Assembly (NCBI GenBank): GCA_903813345.2
Contig: CAIIXF020000006.1
Location: forward strand, 11,040,348 to 11,104,347
Source of the DNA: Owenia fusiformis
Taxonomy: Eukaryota > Annelida > Polychaeta > Sabellida > Oweniidae
DNA length: 64,000 nucleotides
Reading direction: 5' to 3'
Made by a program: the position numbers and the translations under genes. The notes beneath the pieces were generated by a model. The model had not been told where the DNA came from, ran no database searches, and worked only from the letters and a program-made list of their open reading frames with translations. Shown piece by piece: positions 57,278 to 64,000 of this stretch; within the stretch, counting starts at the first letter, position 1, and every line of letters begins with the position of its first letter.

Positions 57278-58076
57278 CTATCACACCAAACTAGTTCTTA
57301 CCCGTTCTTGCCAGTCCTACGAAAACGTCGTAAAACGGGCTCAATCTGGCTGTGGTCGGGAAATATGTCTGAAATAATTAGCTTCTTCGTTCTTAAACAG
57401 TATCCAATACGTCCATCTCGTTCGCAGTTCGTTCAGGTCGCACCACGTCGGTGTGCAACGTCGTAGAACGCGTCCCTTAGTCTAGAAGGTCAACATGACC
57501 TGATTACAGAACGGTATGGTCGCCATCGAATTTTGAATCGATTCAAAATTCTAAAATCACATTCCCGTCTGAGAACGTTCATAAAGGTCGTAAATAGACC
57601 TTAGGAAGTTGCAGCTACGTTCATTCCGTTCGCACACAGTTTAAAACCAGTTTTGAAGAACGCAGTGGCAACTTGTTTGGTGTGATAGCTATATTTTTGC
57701 TAACTCGTTAATAAGCAGTGTTAAATACGTTCTTAATCAGTTTAAACCCGTTTGCAATTAGTTCTACCTAGTTCTCAACACGTCCTCAGACAGTTCAACT
57801 AGTTGTTAAAACGTCCCTAGTAGAATTGAAGTACGACGGTTCCGTTCGTAGTACGTCCAGCTCGTCGTTAGTACGTTGTCACTCGTTCTAATTGTGGAAC
57901 GTGACGACCAGGAGAACATTTTGAGCATTGTCTAAGTTCTAGAGGACCTACCCGTTCGAGTACGTTCGATGAAGTTTGTAAATAGACCCCAAATGGTTCT
58001 TAGTAGGTCCAGTCCGTTCGTACATAGTTGAAGCCCGTTTTCTTAGAACGTAGTGAGAACTAGTTTGGTGTGATAG
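57278..58076. mobile_element. CTATCACACCAAAC-ended MITE, possibly two fused copies
   Basis: CTATCACACCAAACTAGTTC at 57278 pairs with GAACTAGTTTGGTGTGATAG ending at 58076. A third terminus, AACTTGTTTGGTGTGATAG, ends at 57688, so 57278-57688 alone could be a full 411-bp element followed by a second partial one. CGTTC/GAACG motifs recur throughout and base composition is less AT-rich than the surroundings. The flanks TTACCC / GGGTAA also mirror each other. Confidence 0.75.
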
Positions 58077-58299
58077 TAGGGTAAGGAGCTCTAAACTTCA
58101 TATTGAGAATGATCCCTCGATCAATACATCAAACTGTTTGGCATGACATCCCAAAAAGATTCAGACCTATTCAGACAAGATTTAAGTTTGAAAAATCCAT
58201 TTACTAGGAATCCCAAGAAGTAATCAATTTTAGATTTTCACACAATAAATATCTATGAACATTTGAGATCAATCCGTCAAACGGTTCGCCATGAGTGCG

Positions 58300-58450
58300 T
58301 CTGAGTATGGCATATTCTGAAGTAATATGCGATACTTTGATTTTAGTGAATGCCCGATACTGACCTACGGAATATGCGATACTCACCTTTGATATATGGC
58401 ATATTTTGCGGGTGAGTATGACATATTCCGCAAGTGAGAACGCGATACAG
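58300..58450. repeat. short interspersed repeats around ATATTCCGC / GCGATACT
   Basis: Motifs such as GGAATATGCGATACTCAC, ATGGCATATT and ATGACATATTCCGC recur five or six times in 150 bases and again at about 59030-59100 (TATGACATATTCACCTGCGG). Degenerate, non-coding. Confidence 0.5.
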
Positions 58451-58633
58451 AAAACCTCAAGAGAATCTGCACAAAATGTAAATTCTCCTAAATAAAAAAT
58501 GGTAACCATAAAATGGTCACTGGGTTATTTTTAGAAAATAGACATGACAAGGAATGATATGAGCCAAAATATTCTAAAACTGAAATAATTTTCGTAAGAT
58601 TATGACTGACCAGATGATGTTGAATACTTGCTA

Positions 58634-58795
58634 GATACAAGACATGCGGCAAAGATCTAAGCTTTATCGACGATGTTGTCCTCTCAACGATAGCTAAATG
58701 TAGAGTTCCAAGGTTCAGTGATCAAGAAATGATATCTAGAAATGGATTTGAGACCTTCTACCCAAAGCTGATCTTAACTAAACTTCGTAGTTGGA
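58634..58795 (-). repeat. right arm of the 4.4-kb-spaced inverted repeat
   Basis: Inverted counterpart of 54375-54604, beginning GATACAAGACATGCGGCAAA. After GATTTGAGACCTTCTACCC it goes directly to AAGCTGATCTTAACTAAACT, so the local duplication present in the left arm is missing here. Confidence 0.8.
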
Positions 58796-58799
58796 TGTC

Positions 58800-61700
58800 A
58801 TGGAAAATGATTTAAATGACATAACTCAGTGTGTAAATCAAAGCTATTGTCGGACAAAGCGTGCCACTGAATTCAAATAAAGAAAAGTAAGTCATTAGAG
58901 GAGAAAAGTGCAAATCTCTTAAACTTTTATGAAAAAACAAGAATTAGCTAGATTTTAAAGCTATTTAGAAACTCCTCTATTGACTTGCGTACATGTACTT
59001 CAGTAATGCGTTCTCATCTGTGAGTGAATATGGAATAATCACCAACGGTATATGACATATTCACCTGCGGAATATGACATATTTGTATCGCATTTATATT
59101 ACATATGTAGCTCTTTTAGAGAAGCAAAATCAGATTGTAGGATTCAAAGGATACGATAAATGCAAAAGGGCAGCGGCTTTATCAGATGTAAATGATTTCA
59201 ATAAGCCCTCCATACATGATTCTACTTGCCCTGATAGTCCCTAAAATCTAAAAAGGTTTTATCATTCAATTTATATTTTGATTATCACAAGTTTAGGGAG
59301 TAGAATGCCCATTGAAACCATGTACCAATGTGATGGTTTAATCAGCAACATACGGTAAAACATCTTCAAAAAGATGCAAGAGTTATATTTGTTGACAGGT
59401 TACCGAAGCAGCTTTAACATTATTGCTCAAAGTATTCTACATTTCCGAGTATGACTTTCTACTATTCAGTGTTAAATGTCAAGTGACATCAATAAGGTTG
59501 TTCCTGTTATCATACTATTGATTGCGCAATGCTTTTGTAGAAATATTTGACGTGGCAAATAAATTGTTTTAAGAGGACATTACCTATGCAGCTCACGTTT
59601 TTGGATACAATGGGGGGTAAGACAGCTAATTGAATACAAAAATCACTTAGTTAGCTTCGAAATCATGTTTAATTGAGTTGGAAACGGTAATATGTGGTAA
59701 AGCAAAGGAGTAGTACCAGGCGAGACAAAATTAAGATGATGAGGCACTACTAAACATTCTTGTCACAGTTTCAGAAAAAGGTAGTCTCAATATTCCGTTC
59801 CAGTAAAATCTTCGTGAACACACACTGCTAAACAAAGTTGCCTCGCCCGTGTCATACCTGGCTACATCTATGGGTACTGACCGAAGAAAATGTGAACTTA
59901 CGATAAATGAGCTGAAAGATAACTGAAATGGTGAGAACCAACATACCGACTATCATCACCAAGGTTATTAATCAAATGTTTAACCTTCTCAATGTCAGTG
60001 ATCGAAGAGATTATCCCTACAGTCTGAGTTGGCATCACTTTAATTTCCTTTATAATTTAAGAGATAATTGTCGGGTAATCTGCAAATGAGGTTTTAATGT
60101 AAAATTTGAAAGCAATGCGATCAAACAAGTCGTTATTAATCAATTAAAAACCAACTAAATCAGATGCAGTTTCCTGAATTAGTCATATATTTCCAGTACG
60201 TAAATGAAATTGCTGAAATGACATTCATCCCGTCATGTCTACCTGGGATAATTCAATACAGGTATTGGTTAACAATAATATTGGCACGTTGCACTTACAA
60301 TGGCGTTTAAATTAGATGATGAGATACTAGTCTTAAACAGGATAACTAATAATTATGAAGCTTGATACAATAAAAAGGTGTATATTTCAATTCGTTAATA
60401 ATATTACCACCCTTCTCACGTGAAAGAATTCAATCAATTTCCACATATTTACTTTATCTTTCAATAGAGTGGGGAATATTCAGTCTGAACAATCCAAAAA
60501 ATGACAACAGACAGTTTTAAAAAAACAACTCAACAACTAGCCCTCATTAGATATATCTTATTCAGCAACTAGTTCATACTCAACAACTGATCCAGCCAAT
60601 TTTGATTGTATGAAGAAGCATAAATGACTATTTTATGCAAATTATTCATAAAACGCAAGAACGAGTCCAACTCAACAACTAGTCCTTACCAAGTAACTAG
60701 CCCATAATCATATCGTACTCAGCAACCAGTTCATGCTGAACAACTAGTCCTTACTCAGCAATTAGTTTATATTCAACAACTAGTACATACTCAACAATCA
60801 ATTGAATGTCTTCCATCTCTCTATTGATGTATTTCGTTTCACAAAAATGAATAAAATGTTAAATAAATATAGTTTGGGGAAATGAACATCATTATAGGCT
60901 TTCTACTTGAATTCACCATGAAGATCAATGTGTAACATTGATCGTAAGTTCTTAAACAAGACACAAATACAGTGTCTAAAATCATCTTGGTGAGAGCAAG
61001 GCCAAATACACCAGTAAAACATGGTCCCGATGAGTTCTGATTGCAATTGCTTATTCACTTGATAAGTTTATTTGACTTCCAGGTATGCAATGTCGTTTCT
61101 TAATCATCAATACCTCAATTAGGTTTATAAACAAACATATCAGTTTTTCGCACCTTTTTGAGATCAAGAAATTCGCGTGTTAAATGATCACGGTAATCTT
61201 AGATTAAACCTGAGAAAAAAGGTGTCTAGAAAGATTTATCAGATTGATGAATGTTTGGTGTTCTTCATGGCATAATGATTTCTCCATTTTATATCATCTG
61301 AAAGTTTTCCATTGTATCAACTGATAAAGTTTATTTACTCGATAATAAGACAAAAAGGTTTGTAAATATTTGTGTAGGATAAGCAATAACCAAAATGGCT
61401 GCTCGTGAATAACTTATACATGGAGTATGACAGTATGATAACCAGCCATAATGAAACGAATATACGTTATCAATGAAAACTTTTACAAATGAATCTTTAC
61501 GGATTATCAAAATAAAACGTTTTATTACATGAGTAAAACACTATGAGTCTGCTTCAAATGAGATGAGTTGTTTTGTAAACGGTGCTCATGGGATATTTAA
61601 GTGGACTGTTAAATATGCATTTTCCCATTGTCCCTGTCAGGTTTTATGGCTTCCTAAAAGCTAATAACATACTATGGAATCGTTAGATATCGCAAATAAC

Positions 61701-64000
61701 AGTGTGTTAGGATTTATTGTGAATAATTGGACCTCATCTAAAATAGTGTGATTTATGACATTAAATCTGCTATAAAATATAATTTTCATTATATCAATTT
61801 ATCGCAATGTTAGTATAGAAGGATTAAAAACAACATTCCAGGGTGTAAAACAAACGCAGTAACATGCCCTTCCATTATTCTTTGATAGTTATTATGACTT
61901 CTCACAATAATCTCTCATTAATTTCCTTGAAATACATGCCTTAACACGAACGATGAATATTTTTTCTAATCAATGTTTCCAGTGTAATAAACTTAATGCG
62001 GTAACTATTTTCTATCGATCAGCCAGTACACAAGAGAGGTAAGCTATGTAAATACATTCCATTAACAGGAACTATTAATTACCTCAAACGTTATTGCTTT
62101 TTGAAGTCTTTAAATTTACCTGCCGGATTTAACATGCCAGACCCAATAATTTACAGGTTCTGAAATGATTTGCAATGTACTCGAAGAACAAAGCAAAACC
62201 TAAATGGGCTGTTGCTGTGACATTCTCGAATTAAATAAATGAAAAACAACTTTGGGCAATGAAGTATGATATTGTTGCTGCTTTAATAAATGTTTTTGCA
62301 TAGTAACAACAATAAAATAAAACACTTCGACCATAAAACACTGTAGCTCAATACATATGTCAAGTTGAAGACATGATTATTTACAGTGTATGTGTGTCTT
62401 TATTCGTTCAAATAGATCTGACATGTTTAATCTTGTCTAGATTCGCTCAAACCTGTCCAGACATGACTTAACCTGTCTTTACCCACCAACGCTATTCTAA
62501 ACTTGGTTCTATTAGCACAATATGGCTAAATCGATAGAAATAAGTATAAACACACAGTTAGAAAATAGAAACAATTTGTCTCAACCATGAAGATAATGAT
62601 ATATCTTTACTCAGATGCCAAACCATGCTCATGCTCATTATGTTATATACTACGTTGATGATTCCCATTTCTCGACAACAGACTGGCCCACACCTGAAAA
62701 CACCTGACAATAAAGTTGCTATAAAAACAACACAATTTCTCTTGTTGGATCAGTATCCCAATCTGAAGCATGATGTATCGGCCTATATATCATGTAAATT
62801 TGTCGATCTGGAAGATTAAAGCACAATTCTGTTCGCCAGTGTCGACAACCTACTTTTGTAGAATAAATACAATGATATATGAACTATCTTGAGATCAATA
62901 GACTCTACGGTCATATCCAACCCGCGTATGCAAAATGGCTGAGTACTTCATGACAAAATGAATAAGAGTTACATCGTTCAAATTTCACGGTTGGGCGACA
63001 TTGAAGAAACATTGGGCGCATTTCTAGAAAAAATCATTAACATTCTGTTCAACATACTTTCCCATAGCAAGTGCTACTTTTGACAATTCATTGTTCGAAT
63101 TTGTTCCGCCAGATTTTTCAGAGTGCTGGAATACCTATAGCTATTTTAAGTGCTATTTTCACTATCACTTTAATGAGCACAACCATCTTGTAAGTGCATG
63201 TTGTTTTCAGTACAAAAGCAGCAAAGAAAAAAACAAATACACCAATATACTGTTTTTCAAGTTTCCTAATTTTTATTTATAATTGTCTATATCACATGTA
63301 AAGTACTAGAAAGACTGACGCCATCATATCTGTGGAAGAACTTGTATAAAAAGACAAGATTTGACTTATATCATGAATCTGACAGACTTTCTAATCTCCA
63401 ATCTCAATTAAGCTTTTTTTCTATCCAAGATAACCTTTTGGATAAGTGATATATTTTGAAATGTTATCACTTAGTGTCTTGTTATCTTGATGAACTCCTC
63501 TACCCAAGATGTTAATCGTTATATCATAAGGTAATCTATCACATTTTTCTACTCCCCTTGCAAAAGATCACAGAGCATCTATGCTCTTCTTATGTAATTA
63601 TATGTAATTTGATATATTGGTGCAGTGAATGAGGTACAATTTTATACACTGGTAGACATTCATAACTTTCACTTAAGTTTCTCAGGGTCTCTTTACATGT
63701 AATTGTACACTAGTTGTACGGAAAATCTTCAGTGCTTTGCAGGAAGAAGCAAAGCTGTCATTATGTTTCTAAAGGTCACCGATCAACTCGGAAATTAAAA
63801 GCTATCCCTATCACTACCCTGGAATGGCCTGGATCCATTCGATCATGACCCATCTCTAAAGATAGTCTATTAAACATGTTATTCTCTTTAATGCAGTGAC
63901 TAATTTGTACGGACACTTTTCAGGGAGCGCTAAAGAAGTCCTATGGGGGATGGTAATTGACTTAATTATCAAGTCACATTTAATTTGATTTATTTATCGT
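58800..64000. other. region without recognised genes
   Basis: AT-rich sequence with only short, featureless frames. The one structured stretch noticed is the CAACTAGT-type degenerate tandem repeat at 60520-60815. It probably belongs to the large 5' introns of GABBR2, but no lobe 1 exon was found, so the gene may begin beyond 64000. Confidence 0.45.
60520..60815. repeat. degenerate CAACAACTAGT tandem repeat
   Basis: Variants of CTCAACAACTAGTCCTTA and CTCAGCAACTAGTTCATA recur about a dozen times, interrupted by about 80 unique bases near 60600-60660. Unit about 18-20 bp. Confidence 0.65.

Noticed and set aside
57239-57466. 75-codon plus-strand ORF with HQTSSYPFLPVLRKRRKTGS
   Set aside because: It starts outside and runs into the CTATCACACC MITE; composition follows the MITE repeats.

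Overview
This is animal nuclear DNA: AT-rich, intron-containing genes, GT-AG splice sites, and very many transposon remnants. Two genes are recognisable from conserved protein sequence. The mix (GABA-B receptor, BDP1, a 2A-bearing CR1-like LINE, many MITEs) fits a marine invertebrate, plausibly a hemichordate or echinoderm, but a lophotrochozoan cannot be excluded from the sequence alone.

Layout. 1-3.9 kb: intergenic DNA with one dispersed repeat and a weak promoter-like stretch. 3.9-7.9 kb: a nearly intact non-LTR retrotransposon (minus strand) with endonuclease, reverse transcriptase and a 2A-like motif, broken by one frameshift. 10.6-11.2 kb: a minus-strand ORF resembling the IMPACT/UPF0029 domain. 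13.3-20.6 kb: BDP1 (TFIIIB subunit B'') on the plus strand, 10 coding exons that join in frame to 1069 residues. 20.8-25.3 kb: transposon-rich spacer with a three-layer nested insertion and a large foldback element. 26.0-50.8 kb: a GABBR2-type metabotropic GABA receptor on the minus strand. The 5' exons (signal peptide and start of the ligand-binding domain) are missing, but everything from mid lobe 1 through the seven membrane segments, the coiled coil and two alternative C-terminal tails is present. 50.8-64 kb: presumably the receptor's upstream introns, holding a 2-kb satellite array, large inverted repeats, a MITE and one orphan ORF.

The two host genes are unrelated in function: BDP1 acts in RNA polymerase III initiation in the nucleus, and GABBR2 is a class C GPCR subunit at the plasma membrane. 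Most of the interest lies in (i) the 2A-like motif behind a hydrophobic leader in the LINE, (ii) an in-frame tandem duplication of an acceptor site plus exon start in BDP1, (iii) mutually exclusive C-terminal exons in the GABA-B receptor, and (iv) nested transposons whose order can be read from an empty-site copy elsewhere in the window. Exon boundaries were chosen by hand from splice consensus, reading frame and remembered family similarity; no alignment was run.
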